NCBI GenBank assembly: GCA_000827325.1
Contig: KN832870.1
Span: 6,224,032 to 6,288,031, forward strand
Direction: 5' to 3'
Length of the DNA stretch: 64,000 nt
Source: Oidiodendron maius Zn
Lineage: Eukaryota; Ascomycota; Leotiomycetes; Myxotrichaceae
The notes under the pieces were generated by a model. The model saw only the letters and a list, made by a program, of their open reading frames with translations, was not told where the DNA came from and searched no databases. A program made the position numbers and the translations under genes. Positions 33,385-44,920 of this stretch are shown one piece after another. Position 1 is the stretch's first letter. Every line of letters begins with the position of its first letter.

Positions 33385-34060
33385 TCAATCTAATCTTAGT
33401 AATTGTCGGAAAGTCAAGCTAAAGCTCACTAACTGTTTTTGGTCCATCCTGTTCTGGCCTAACGTTATTCATCTTAGCCTCTAGATATGCACGGATGCGT
33501 AATAGGTAATGGACTTCATACAATTCGCTCGAACACTTGTGCGCTCACTGCATGAAATGCGACTAGAGCAGTGTGAAAGTTCCTCGTAAGCCTATAAGCA
33601 TGAGGTCGGTTAAAAGCACTGCTGCTGACTGCTTGAAAACTAATTTGTATTAGGTTAGCGAGTCGAGGACCATGCCCTATAAACAGGTAGCCAATACATC
33701 TTGACTGTTTAGCCCCAGTCTCTTTTAATTTCTCTTGCACCACGTAACACAACCAATTGAACGCTCGCTTGCTCTATCATTGTTAGGGTTTGATTTTCTG
33801 TCATCTGTTGAATAAACTTTTTGCTGGTCGGCCGGTATTAAAAGGTGCGGCATGCTTGACTAAGACATGTGTAGGATACTCAGCTTAATGTTATAAGGCT
33901 GTAATGCTCCGCCAGGGCCTAATACGCACATGTGAGAAGCACCAAAACCATCTGGTAGGCTTAATACCAGTCTCTAGTACACTTAATAGTATACCGGTGT
34001 TAGGGTTCAGTTAAGAACAGTTTCAGGCAATATATACGAGTACTTCTAATGCCAGACATC
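33385..34060. other. Intergenic, nothing recognised
   Basis: No gene, repeat or RNA was recognised downstream of the hydrolase. Confidence 0.45.
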
Positions 34061-34330
34061 ATGAAGAGCTTTGTCGAGATTCTAGCATTCATTCAGCTAA
34101 CTGCCTCTATGCGTGCCACCCAAGTCAATATCTATCATGACTCAGGTTGTAGCCAATATCCATACTCTGTTTTCTCAAGTGGCTGGTCATGCCAAGATGT
34201 AGATTGGGTACTAAGTGTTTGGGACGTAAACAGTGGTGCAGTGGAATTTCTATTCAGGCACCAACTGCCAGGAGTAGATCCTGAGTGAGACTGCTGCAAA
34301 TAGCTGCATGTCTAAACTTATAGGTTTTGA
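34061..34330 (+). pseudogene. Small secreted protein, probably frame-damaged relative of the gene at 14689
   Basis: From the ATG at 34061 a signal peptide (MKSFVEILAFIQLTASMRA) leads into VNIYHDSGCSQYPYS and WSCQDVDW, parallel to VLNMYSDDNC...NTC in the protein at 14689. The frame then drifts and stops at 34288. A neighbouring frame carries a plausible cysteine-containing continuation (FYSGTNCQE, then ANSCMSKL) with one stop inside it. This suggests a frameshifted host gene. A short intact protein of 75 residues cannot be excluded. Confidence 0.45.
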
Positions 34331-35191
34331 TATCTTTACCCGCAAAGAAACCTTTCAAATGTAGAGTGGCGTAGCATGTGCAGAGTAATGCTACAAGCTT
34401 GTGATGCTTCGTACAAACTGGCATCCGGTCTAATGAATGTCAGAGAGTAGCTATTACTAACTATTGTGGGTTACAGTTGTAGGATTAGGGACTCGTCATA
34501 AGTTATTAAGTATGGAGTGCAAGGAGACAAGAGAGCACTGCGTTATATAAGAATAGTGTTTATCACTTTATATTTAAATATTGGCATCTTATTTGCCGCT
34601 TATCGGCTTTTCAGTGGATTTTGTCGAGTGATACCAACTTGCCTTATATTGTTTGTTGGCAGATAGAGGCATCTTGGGCTATGCAGGGCGTCATGTAGAT
34701 ATGCCAGTCGGACACTCAGTCTGATATCTCCAGGGTTAAAATTACGATGACTGGCAAGTCGGAGTGAAATGGTACCTGCCAGTCAGAAATGATTTCATGC
34801 ATTATGCAAGTATTAGTGAATCGGTAATTCTGCACTCTCCGCCTTACCTCAACGTTCGTAACTCTATCATATTTTACAATGGTACTTCCGCTCTTGAAAA
34901 TTAGTCTATATTCTCTTAGGATGAGGCATAAAGACTATTACAAGCTGACTTTCCCGCCCTAGACCACGTGGATCAATTAATCTCAACCAACCAATTCGTC
35001 TGCAGATGAGCCTACGCTCGGTTATCTCAGAACGCAGATTACAAGGAACTAAGGGAAGCCTATGAGATTCCAATGCATCCTAAAAGTGCCTTTGCACGAA
35101 TATTCATCATTAAAGATGATTAGACCAGTTTTATGCTATGCGTGACATAAATCATATCCCCCCCATTTCCCGCAAACCGTCCGTCCATATT
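34331..35191. other. Intergenic, AT-rich, nothing recognised
   Basis: Lies between the small secreted protein relic and the 3' end of the ornithine cyclodeaminase-like gene. Confidence 0.45.
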
Positions 35192-36238
35192 CTACAGGTT
35201 AGCCACTTCGAGACCCAACCCCTTTTCAATAGCCATCTGCAACAATGCGTTCGACACTGTTAAATCCATAATCCCCATTCCAACGCACTTGAACACAATA
35301 TTATACCCTGAGGGAGGATATTCTAACAGCCCCTCATTGCCCGATGTGAAAAGGTGTCCAATTTCAACCAATTGATCCGCCCCGACCTTTGCCTCAATCA
35401 GCTCGCCAGCCTCTGCCAAACAAGCCTCTTTTGAATCCACAAAGATCTTTCCGTTCTCACCAGACAGCAGTGTTTGGGTGTCGACTTCGCGCATATCCGG
35501 CCGATATGAACCAATTAGAGAGAAGAACCTTGATATGACCGAGGGGTTGGAGACAGACTCGTAACGGAAAAGAGGCTCTGTAGCTGGCGTGCAGCAGATG
35601 ATCACGTCACTCTGGGCTAAATATGAGACGAGCTCCGTATCATAATTTGCATTGCCTTCTTTCGAGAGAAAATTGATTGTAACGTGGGGATTGCTGCTGC
35701 GGATTCCTTCAAGTTTCCTGAATCTTGCTGCACTGCGATTGACGAAAGTCACCGATGCTACCGTCTCTGGAAATAACAGTAGGATGAGCCGCGCATGCCA
35801 TTCAGCCTGTTGGCCAGCTCCAAAAATGCAGATATGACGTTTGAGGATCTTGTGGCAGCGCCAAAGCAGGGTCATAGTTACCAGGGCCGTGCGAAACGCT
35901 GTTAGCTCGACGGCGCCTAACAGACCTGTTAATCGTCCCTCTGGAGTAAATACATTTATAACCCCATTAATGTCTCCAGTGAGACCGGACGCAGTGACAA
36001 TTTTGATGCCAGTGCTCGTGGTGTTCGACACTGGCATGAAAAGTGATGTATTATTGCTTTTGGTGGTTATTACGGAGCGAAGAGGCTGGTGGACTGTTGC
36101 CTGTGATATATAGCGTGGTTGATTCTGGGCAGAAAACTTAGATAGCGCCGATGAAAGAGTTTCTAAGAGATTCTTGCATTCCTTCCGCTCCAGGTGGACT
36201 AGAAGCTGGGAGATGTGTTGCTCAGATAGGACGCGCAT
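35192..36238 (-). CDS. Ornithine cyclodeaminase / mu-crystallin family protein (ketimine reductase-like)
   Basis: A single uninterrupted frame of 348 residues, normal for the family. Recognisable parts are LFMPV...TGIKIVTA with a conserved Lys near 79, LTGLLGAVELTAFRTA (residues 103-118), the dinucleotide-binding IFGAGQQAEWHARL (138-151), DVIICCTPA, and GSYRPDMREV. The family includes ornithine cyclodeaminase, alanine dehydrogenase, SbnB-type amino-acid dehydrogenases and mu-crystallin/ketimine reductases. Most act on a C=N bond with NAD(P)H, in the cytosol. Its position between a PKS without any NRPS module and an ACC-synthase-like PLP enzyme makes an imine- or amino-acid-related tailoring step attractive. 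The exact reaction cannot be read from the sequence. Confidence 0.9.
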   Translation of the reverse strand: MRVLSEQHISQLLVHLERKECKNLLETLSSALSKFSAQNQPRYISQATVHQPLRSVITTKSNNTSLFMPVSNTTSTGIKIVTASGLTGDINGVINVFTPEGRLTGLLGAVELTAFRTALVTMTLLWRCHKILKRHICIFGAGQQAEWHARLILLLFPETVASVTFVNRSAARFRKLEGIRSSNPHVTINFLSKEGNANYDTELVSYLAQSDVIICCTPATEPLFRYESVSNPSVISRFFSLIGSYRPDMREVDTQTLLSGENGKIFVDSKEACLAEAGELIEAKVGADQLVEIGHLFTSGNEGLLEYPPSGYNIVFKCVGMGIMDLTVSNALLQMAIEKGLGLEVANL

Positions 36239-37230
36239 GGTGGTGCTTCAATGTAGATGCCGGGGTATACACAAATTAAACTGATCTCCTAATGGACTTG
36301 AGTTCGGTTATTTGGCTGGATATTATTTTCTGCTAGAGTTGTTATAGCGTCAGCTTAGAGAAATTACATATCAACTAGACCACGCAAACTTACAATGATC
36401 AACTATTACCATTTGCTGCGATTCGATCGGCTTGCCTGTGTCCGCGTAGCAATATCGTACTGTTGACTTCAAGGGCCTCCTATCTTCAGAGGCACTCTGT
36501 ATTTATAGTTCCTCCTCCTCAAGAAGAATAGACACGTGATAGATGTGGCGGGTTGCCAAGCTTGGGAAACATCTTATATTCCCTCGACTTAGGCCACAAA
36601 AGGTAAAGAGAAAGCTTGGATATCCAAAATTCTCTAGATCTGACTCTGGAGCACTAATCGAACGATTACGTAGATCCCGTGCTGTCCCGTGCCCTTATAT
36701 CCGATCGGTGGAAGCCGAGTATTAGTAAGGTCGCCTTATCCCCGATTCCAGTGGGCTGAGTAGCAGCCCGGACCCACCTGCTACGTAACCGTCCGATTAG
36801 TACTGTTTATTACATGTGATTGAGAATTGGTTAGATCTGCGAGCATTCTGTCTCCCAGAGTAACCAGCCGTCAACTTGGAATACTTCTTTCATCTTGTTT
36901 GCAGGATTGACACTGATACATAGGTTTTGCATTGTTCACTAACGCGGAGGTAGATTATTTCTAGCGAGGCTGTTTTTAGTGCAAGAAAATAATAAGGCCG
37001 ACTGTATGTGTTCTGACGTTAACAACGTATTCAAGACCCTGAAGGGTTCCTAGAATGATATTAACTATGCCTGAAAATACACTAGGAAGTCAATCTATGG
37101 ATGTGTCAAGCCGATATGATATTGGTAAGATAAGTAGAAAATTGAAAACTTGAAAACACCATCCAATCTCAGCTATCGGAGTGTAATAGTAAATCAATTC
37201 TACGTAATTTGGCTACTATACTAACGGCGC
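36239..37230. other. Intergenic, upstream of the ornithine cyclodeaminase-like gene
   Basis: No gene was recognised. A CACGTG box lies at about 36533-36538, roughly 300 bp upstream of the minus-strand start at 36238; it could be bound by a bHLH or bZIP factor. Confidence 0.45.
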
Positions 37231-38867
37231 TCAAGTTGATTCTGTCGTGGCTGGCGGGGCGGCTGCTGGCGCTGAGACAGAAAAGTCAATGAAACTGCGA
37301 TAAGTCTGATACGTTGGAGGGTCCAGAGGTTTTGGATAAGTTAACCGGACCTGTAAGTTTGGTCTCAATGGAATACCCTTTGCTGCAATATCCTCTTCAG
37401 GATCGAACAGCTCCGGATATGTACCAAAAAAGGCAGGATCAAGCTTATAGTGCGAAACGCCACGATCCATGTTAAGCAGTCTAAAGACAGCTCGAGAGCA
37501 CACGGGAGATGAGAACAGGCTTGCCATATCCTGAGTGGGGAGAATAGTGAATGGTTCTATGTCTTTACATTCTTCCGTGGAAGCAATGTTTTCGGCAATA
37601 TCTGTAACGCGGATATACACCCTGGTTGCGGGTGCGCCCCTGATGAAATCAGACATGCGGCCCTCCACCACATAGCTGCTCACGGTGTCGCAGAAGATAT
37701 GGTCAATATTGGGATTCGCCGCGTGAAATTGGATAAGCCGGTCCCGTATTGATGGAAATGGTATCCAATCTATGATGTTAGGATACTGATGCTGCAACTG
37801 CATCTTCGTGGGGCGGTACAGGCGGTGGACCCTTTCGAACGTCTCTGCACACGGATAGAGCTGCCAGGTAGTCAGGTCGGCGATATGGTAAAATCTCGTC
37901 TTTGCATACCAAGCCATGGCATCTGGTCGGGTGAGGCTATTAAACAATGCAAGCACCGTTAGAACCTGTGGGTAGAAGCTGCTGCCTTGTTAGGTTGGCT
38001 GTCTTAGGTCTATAATCTATAATGACGTACTATTGCACTGGCTGCCTGGTAGATAGTTTGATCTGTTCTATCTTGCCCTGCATTAGACGGCAGAGGACAG
38101 AGATGTGGTCCGAAAATGGGGAGTTGGTCTCGGTCCACGGCTTGCCAAGCACAAGGCTCGAGTGTTGACAAGCAGAGAGAGCATTTGTGTACGATGGCAA
38201 GCCCATTTGGTATTCGAGGTCCCAGATGTTTGGTATCTGTGGAGCCAGGCAGCTGAAATCTCCAGATTCGGCCTGTAAGGCCCCGCTGTCGCTGGCCGAG
38301 TCGGTGTATAACATATCGTCGACAATAGGGAGATAACCTTCGGCCGAACCGGGTACAACGGTCAACAGATCAGGGGAGGGACTTCCAACAGCAACAGCGC
38401 CAATCATATGAGACATTGGCTCTTCGAGTCCAAGCACATCATCCTGCGTTACATTGAGGCTAAAATCTCCCGATCGGCCAAACTCCACATCCTTGCTCTT
38501 GGAGGTCTCATTTGTAGACTCGCCGAGAACGTGTGATACCGAACCGGACAAGGCTTGCATCGTCGCAATGAGTCTTGACAGTTTTGACTGGATCTCGACT
38601 AGCTGCTTCCGCAAGTAGCTGTTCTCCTCCTGCAGCGCCTTAATCTCTTCGCTTTGTGGTTGATTGCTGGTATTTGCAAGTTTCTGAAGCTCTCTCAAAT
38701 GCTCGGCCTGTCTTCGACGGAACGCCCGCTGCGACAGGCGGTTTCGGAGTTTTCTAGAAATTAGAATGCGCTCAGTGAACCATCAACAACAGCGGAGGGA
38801 GAGATGCATACTTCCTCTCCGGATCCTCTGATGCGCGCACATCTGGGGTCTTGCTGGCGATTGTCAT
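37231..38867 (-). CDS. bZIP transcription factor with C-terminal DUF3425
   Basis: Exons 38867-38812, 38753-38031 and 37981-37231 total 1530 nt and give 509 residues. The basic region spans residues 18-35 (RKKLRNRLSQRAFRRRQA), interrupted at Lys19 by the first intron, as in many relatives. A coiled-coil with EEIKALQEENSYLRKQLVEI follows. The C-terminal half carries DUF3425 landmarks (TRPDAMAWYAKTRFYHIADL, then YPNIIDWIPFPSIRDRLI). The second intron needs the donor GTACGT at 38030 and the acceptor at 37982 to keep frame. Such factors often sit in fungal secondary-metabolite clusters. It is divergent from the aminotransferase and is the likely local regulator. I reject the longer N-terminal extension to 39077 because it lacks family similarity. 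Confidence 0.9.
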
Positions 38868-39316
38868 TGTCGGGTTCGTTATTCTACGTTGACGACACCG
38901 AGCGCTGTGCACGGAATGGCGAGGGAGAGAACCAGTATGATGATGGTAGCCATGGAAGGTCCATCGCTCCACCAGGAACTTGCCTTGACTAGAGTCGCAG
39001 GCGTGGCGACGACGTCGGGCGGAAGCTGATAGTGGTTCGGCGTTAATGCCGTGTCCGATAAAGGGCGCGCCCGGCAAATACTTGATAGGCTCTCGTTCCC
39101 GTGCTGATACGGGAAAGCAGGTTATTACGTACGTCTCTATTACCCCGTAGGATAGCTTAACTTTACGTTGGCTGGCTTCGTTGAGTAGGTAATCGGTTGG
39201 TTAGTCACTCACAGTCTCCGACTTATCTCGCAGATATAAGTCTAGAGATATGGACCGTCTTCGTCATTGTCTAGTTTGGAGAAGCCTTGCTCGAGAGCAA
39301 ACGCCGTGGGCCCATC
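38868..39316. promoter_or_regulatory. Divergent promoter between the bZIP factor and the aminotransferase
   Basis: 449 bp between start codons. It contains attacgtacgt at 39124-39134, close to the TTACGTAA-type sites bound by Yap/bZIP proteins, so autoregulation is conceivable. Weak evidence. Confidence 0.45.
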
Positions 39317-40667
39317 ATGGTGAAACTTGAGCTCTTTGAAGTGGATCATGTAAGTGAGAACCCAGCAGCTTATGTAGCAGACTAACGGTCGTGGTCTTCA
39401 CCCAGTGGATTTTAACCCACACCACCAATATTAAGCATAACCTCGCGCATTCGTATTGTCTTCCTATCTCCATCAACACACTGGGACTGCAATTCCAAGA
39501 TGCGCATGCCAGCAGCGATCCCGTCTCTTCAGTCCTCTCAACACCAATGGATTATGGCTCCTCCATGAGAGGGTCGGAAGAGTTGCGGGCGAAAATTGCA
39601 CATATGTATCCAGACAACTCTTCTGGCCATCTATCTCCTGAAAATGTTCTCACCACCCCGGGAGCATCACTGGCGAACTTCCTTGTGATCTTTGCCTTGC
39701 TAGGACCAGGTGACCATGCGATCGTCCAGTATCCAACGTACCAGCAGCTGTATTCCCTTCCTCGATCCGTCGGAGCAGAGGTTAGTCTTTGGAAAGCGAA
39801 GGAGAATAATGGCTGGAAGCTCGACACGCACGAATTAAAAAGCCTTATCAGACCCAACACAAAGATGATAGTGTTAAAGTCAGTTCTCGTGTCTTTCTCT
39901 ATCGCCGTGATGTGCAAATAGTGCATTGGTTGACTGTCTCGTTCTATTCTAGCACCCCACAAAACCCAACCGGCGCAGTAATTCCAAAGACGACCCTCGA
40001 AGAAATTATCAAAATAGCCAGGGAGCATTCTATCTCAATCTTAAGCGATGAGATTTACCGCCCGTTGTTCCACTCTATCTCTCCCACCGACCCAGACTTC
40101 CCCCCGTCAATTCTCTCATTTGGATACGAGAACGCAATCGCCACTAGTTCCTTGTCTAAAGTATACTCACTTGCGGGGCTTCGCGTTGGATGGATAGCCT
40201 CGAATAGCTCTTCTATTATCGATCTCTGCATTAATGCACGCTCTTATGCGCTCATATCTGTGAGCCATATCGACGAATATGTGGCATCCTTCGCGCTCGG
40301 CCCTGCCTGTGTCGACAATTTACTAGAACGCAACACCACGCTGGTAAAACGTAACCTCGCGCTCGTAGAATCGTTCATCGAGGAGCATTCATCGATCTGT
40401 GAGTGGGTCAAGCCGGCTGGAGCGCCGATCGGGTTTGTCAAGTTTACAAGATCTGGCGAGCCTGTTGATGACTTTGAGTTGTGTAGAAGCCTTTTAGATA
40501 GGAAGGGTCTTCTCCTTGTGCCTGGGAGTAAATGTTTTGGGGATGGGAAGCATTTCCGTGGGCATGTGCGTATTGGCTTTGGTGGTGATACAGCGGAACT
40601 GAGGGCTGGGCTGAAGGCCTTGGGAGAGGCTATAAAAGACAACTACAGTGCCTTATCTCCGTTGTAG
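39317..40667 (+). CDS. PLP-dependent class I/II aminotransferase, ACC-synthase-like
   Basis: Exons 39317-39349, 39406-39878 and 39953-40667 total 1221 nt and give 406 residues. Motifs in order: YGSSMRGSEELRAKIA, LTTPGASLANFL (cofactor phosphate region), NPQNPTGAVI, SDEIYRPL and the PLP lysine K238 in SSLSKVYSLAGLRVGW, then HVRIGFG with the substrate-binding Arg. This is the fold-type I group that fungal genomes label ACC synthase-like or capreomycidine-synthase-like; it also includes C-S lyases such as GliI. Possible chemistry is transamination, elimination or replacement on an amino acid. The 11-residue first exon fits the usual MVKxExF start. All key residues are present. It is divergent from the bZIP gene and probably a cluster member. 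Confidence 0.9.
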
Positions 40668-41202
40668 GAGGGTTAAAATTTGCCCGTTGATCCTGGCTTT
40701 GTAGTTATGATTCACTATTTGCTATTGAATTAGGTAGGCTTGTTAATAATGTCAATAAAGTACTATGCATGTGTATCCGACATGAACATCGCGGTAACAA
40801 ACCAGTTCAGCCTTGCCTAAATACATCCTTCTAACCAGCAGTTAGTGTTGGCTAGCGGTCTTCCACTAGACCTAAGCCCAGGCACACTATTGAGGATCTA
40901 GTACAGAACAACTCCTCTAGGATCTATCATTAACTATAACTAGCCCAAGCGATATTGCGGACTCTGAATTTAATGCAGGTTAAGTGAGTGACAATGCTAA
41001 CACTACACTCACATTTCTCTCGTCTACCGCACACGATTATATTTTTGTTAATAGCAGGCGCTATCATCAGTTTAGAGACGAAATAGCGCCGGAAATGGTA
41101 CCACCTAACTCTTCCCGCTGGTCTAATAACTGGTGAATGCATAAGCGGATAATCAGAAAACTAGTTACGCAGGCTAGAGTACAGAAACCTGAGAAGAAGA
41201 GA
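40668..41202. other. Intergenic, nothing recognised
   Basis: 3' flanks of two converging genes (the aminotransferase and the secreted protein at 41203). Confidence 0.5.
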
Positions 41203-42232
41203 TCACCATACATCGTTATGGTATGGTGTTGCGTTTTGCTCGACCCACAGAGCCGCCCTCTTCTTGCCATTTTCATTGGGGTCAAACTTGAAAAGAACCC
41301 TCCCTCTCGCGGTAGTCTGCAGGAGAGGGTTTCCATTATCCAGAGCATCATACTTTACTTCCGTCCATCGGTTCTCAGGAGCGGGTCCCGGTGGAGGCAC
41401 GGTCCCGGGCGGTGGCGGTAGGGGCGGGGTGTTGATTGTCGGTACAAACTCGTTGGCCGTGTCTTTCATTTGAGTCCACCGATTGCGGTACCCATCAAAG
41501 GCATCGTTGCTCGATCCAGTTGGAATGATAAGATAGGCCTTGATGTACTGGTCCTCAATTTTGCTGGCTTGGCCCTTAAGAGATACTTGTTCTTGGCTTC
41601 CACCAGACCTTACTCCCGAAGTTAGACCATCAATGACTGTCTTTTCGAAACACTTATCCTTGCTCCCATAATGGTCAACCCACACTTTATCCGGGTTGAA
41701 AGAGATACTCTCCCAGTAATGGCCCATGTAAACCGCTCTTCGACTGATGATGATCAGGGTGGTGCAACCACACAACTCCGCGGTGCCTAGGCTAAAGGCC
41801 TCCCTGTCTACGAGCTTTGTACCTTTTAATACTTGGAATTCTTCAAATACGGACGTGGCCATGTCCTGTGGTTCCCCTTTGACATCTTTGTCCCAGACAA
41901 TGGCATCATATAACCCCGGAACCATCTCCTTTATCATCCACGTGTCCATGTCAGAAGGCTGTGTGCCATCTGGGAGCGTCATCGTACGCCTGTCTAGCGT
42001 GGCGTTAAGGGCCTCGCGGTTTTGTGCGGCATTGTAGACTCTTGGCGAGCACTTGGGCCGTGTATCTCGCTTTTGTGGTGGCAGTCGTTCAGATAAGTCC
42101 TCAGCATCGAATGCTACGCATCTTCCGTTAGCTAATGTCCAGCCCTGAAGGATTCATAACACACATACGACTGAGGATCTCACCAGAAGTCTGGAAAGCC
42201 AGGAGGGCAAATAGAAACCCGTAGAGTCTCAT
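41203..42232 (-). CDS. Secreted protein of unknown function with a proline-rich linker
   Basis: Exons 42232-42184 and 42131-41203 total 978 nt and give 325 residues. The signal peptide is MRLYGFLFALLAFQTSA. A central stretch GTAELCGCTTLIIISRRAVY followed by MGHYWESISF suggests a compact alpha/beta domain with conserved Cys and His. A linker of prolines (PPLPPPPGTVPPPGPAP) leads to a C-terminal part with NRWTEVKYDALDNGNPLL and WVEQNATPYHNDVW. The GC...H pattern recalls Cys-His hydrolase-like domains in fungal secreted proteins, but I do not recognise a named family with confidence. The acceptor at 42132 was chosen because only it restores frame behind the signal peptide. Confidence 0.78.
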
Positions 42233-43317
42233 TCTGCATGAGGGTATATATTGTTATTTGTGTGGATTCTTGTGTCAGTAGTGCCGGATAGCGAGAGCAA
42301 ATTTCAAGGGAATTTTCCCGATATTTATAATCTGAAGACCCGGCCCTTTTTGATCCCTTTTCAAATTCTTGGGGAGATTTAATAACCTAACATCTATTCG
42401 GGAAGCTGAAATTTTTATTTCAATGAGAGCATTTGTATCACGCGAGGAGGACGCATCCGCAGCATCCGCAGAGGGATAATTTTAGCAAAAAACCAATATC
42501 ATCCAAGATCTATCTACCACCAACATTAAGGGGCTGTGAACTATGAGATGTGGATGGATGCGCAGGAACCTGACTAATAATAACATGGCGAGGTGTTGTA
42601 TAACCCAAATCGATGCAGCTGCGCCCAATTGCATTTGATGTTGGGGGTGATGATATGTACCAACCCCCATTAGTATAGACCACCATCCCCCCTACATGCT
42701 TCCTCACCAAATTTATTAGCAAACACAAGTCGCTTTTTAATACACCAATAACAATATTATGAAGTAAAACACATATATTTTGGCACAAAACACATAAATA
42801 ACAAGTTCAAATGTTTATTATACTATCGTAAATACCTATAATCCTTACCTTTCGTTATCTGCCCTCAAAAGGGTATTTCTAACTGCCCTTTTGCTATTAT
42901 TTATGGTAACGGACGTTAGTTTCAGTGAAGAGGAAAAAGTCACTTGCATTCGTTAACAAATTTGGTGGGGAGGCATGTAGGGGCTGTGGCCTATCAATAT
43001 GGGGGGCGGTGGTACAGACCAATTCACTGCCCGATGTTGGGTGGCGCCCGCACGTGACCCCAACATCGTTGGACCACAGCCCGTCTACGCCACTTCCCCC
43101 TTAGATGTTTTCCCTCGACAAAATATCTCATGTCTGAACGAAGAGTTGTATCTTTTTTCGCTCCCAAGTTCCCGTCTAGCATGAAAGGCCCCATCAAGGG
43201 AATCCTGTTGACCATCTTTTGTTCCTCTCGGCTGACGAGAGCGAGACACACTTCACACCAGCTCCAGCCCTATCCAGCTAACAACATCTTTAGATACCAA
43301 CAACAACAAAAGCTACC
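42233..43317. other. Intergenic with an inverted-repeat element
   Basis: Contains the inverted repeat at 42657-43013. No gene was recognised. The last 100 bp are the 5' flank of the ankyrin gene. Confidence 0.5.
42657..43013. repeat. Imperfect inverted repeat of about 360 bp (foldback or MITE-like)
   Basis: The left arm, about 42657-42738, aligns with the reverse complement of about 42934-43013. Shared blocks are gtacca, cctacatgc, caccaaattt and caagt-gcttttt-like sequence, with perhaps three quarters of bases matching. About 195 bp of AT-rich sequence separates the arms. A block ggggctgtg occurs several times around it. No target duplication was identified. Probably an old non-autonomous DNA element. 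Confidence 0.65.
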
Positions 43318-44124
43318 ATGCCTTCTGAGGATCTAAGCACTCTTTGCTCAAACGGGGATCTCGACCAACTGCAAGAATTATTTAGCTCATTATTCAGTTC
43401 CCAACCGAAGCCATCCCAAGATGATCTCGATACGGCGCTTAGCAACGCTACGTGGGCCGGCCACGCCAAAGTCGCCGGGCTGCTTCTCTCCCAGGGAGCC
43501 CGCATTACTAAGCTGGCCTTCCTCGGCGCTAGTGCCAGGAAAGAGACTGCCATCTTCCAAGAGTTTCTCGACCATGGCTGGGATATCAATTCAACTGAGT
43601 TTGAGGATCCGGCGTTGAGGTATGAGTGCTCGCGTCATTATCCCCTGTCTTCTTGATCCTAACTCTGTCTGGGTAGGCTCGTGGTAGAAAATGAAGCCTG
43701 TGTGCGTTGGTTCTTGGAGCACGGCGCAGATCCCAACCGCCGGGGTAGGCGAAATGCGACAGTGCTTGCTTCTGCGGCACTCTTTCCTTCAACCACCGTC
43801 CTCGAACTTCTTCTCTCCCATGGAGCCGAACTCGATCCGGAGGCCTTGTTAAGCGCCATGAGTCACCGCGGCCAGGGTGGAGTTCCGGCCATGCGTGTTC
43901 TCATCGCTCATGGCATGGACGTCAACACACCTTCGAAGGCCCATGGCTCCCCGCTGCACTATGCAGTCTATATTGCGGGTGTGGACCGAACCCGGTTCCT
44001 GTTGGAGAAGGGGGCAGACCGGTTGGCCAAGGACATCCTCGGCCAAACACCGGTTGAGATGGCCAAGGAAAGGATGGCTACGTCAAAGAACGCAATGACC
44101 GTGTATGAAATACTTTCAGAATAG
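43318..44124 (+). CDS. Ankyrin repeat protein
   Basis: Exons 43318-43619 and 43677-44124 total 750 nt and give 249 residues. Ankyrin helices are visible as ATWAGHAKVAGLLLSQGARI, NEACVRWFLEHGADPNRRG, STTVLELLLSHGAELDPEA, GVPAMRVLIAHGMDVNTPS and GSPLHYAVYIAG...RFLLEKGADRLAKD. About six repeats and no other domain. The intron has GTATGA...GTAG ends with GATCCTAAC as branch site. Probably a cytosolic or nuclear scaffold. Unlike the NLR ankyrins at 19.4-20.7 kb these repeats are diverged from one another. Confidence 0.88.
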
Positions 44125-44920
44125 GACTAATCGTATCATATATACCCACATAGGATAGCCCTTATGGGCTTCTTTATATTTTAATGTAGAAATGCCGTAT
44201 TACAACCCAGTAATTCCTGATCGAAGCCCTAAATCAAACCTGTTGGCATTCGTCTAGCCATGTATATTGAATATGCAACAGCCGCCACGGCCAAGCGATC
44301 CTTCGACGTTAACCGCCGACATAAACCAACAACCAATACAACTAAGGCTCAACATCTAAAAATACGTCCCCTTCACTGCCCCGCCGCAGGGAAGGATTCA
44401 TACGGAGATCCTGATAAGGGTGGCGTGTCTACATGAAACAGATAATAATGTATGGCAAAACAAAGTCTGGTCGCATTTATTATTCAACAAGATGGGGCTG
44501 AACTAGAGGGATGCAGATGTTAGTTCAGCACCCAACACTATAGACCATGGAGATAATTATTATTAGCCTACATGCCTACCCAGCGGCAGTGCTGCCAGAG
44601 CTATAACAGACCAACCTCAAGCCAGCACAGTTAACAGTGATCCTATAATAAATGGCGCAAACACCGCCTCTAAGTTTCGATATCCAAATTCTTGCCGCAG
44701 TCGATGAGGGATCCAATCTACGAGGCGAAATAGAGAGAGAAATGTAGTTTCAAACAACAGGATGGAAACCCTAGTGAGGGGATGTTTGAGAGGATTGAGG
44801 TGCAGATCAGTTCGAGGAGACAAAGGAGAGGGTATATATAACTGCCCGACAAGACGTTGCATGTCAATCACAAATCATTTAGCAAGTTCAATCGTCTCCG
44901 TCATCTCTCCGTCCATTGTC
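44125..44920. other. Intergenic, 5' flank of the large secreted protein
   Basis: No gene or repeat was recognised. A plus-strand open stretch continues upstream of the chosen start at 44921 but does not look coding. Confidence 0.45.

Noticed and set aside
38868-39077. Longer N terminus for the bZIP factor
   Set aside because: The extension is rich in Arg/His/Ser with no bZIP-family similarity. The ATG at 38867 places the basic region near the N terminus as in relatives.
39552-40028. 158-codon minus-strand frame
   Set aside because: Antisense to the aminotransferase exons, no motif.
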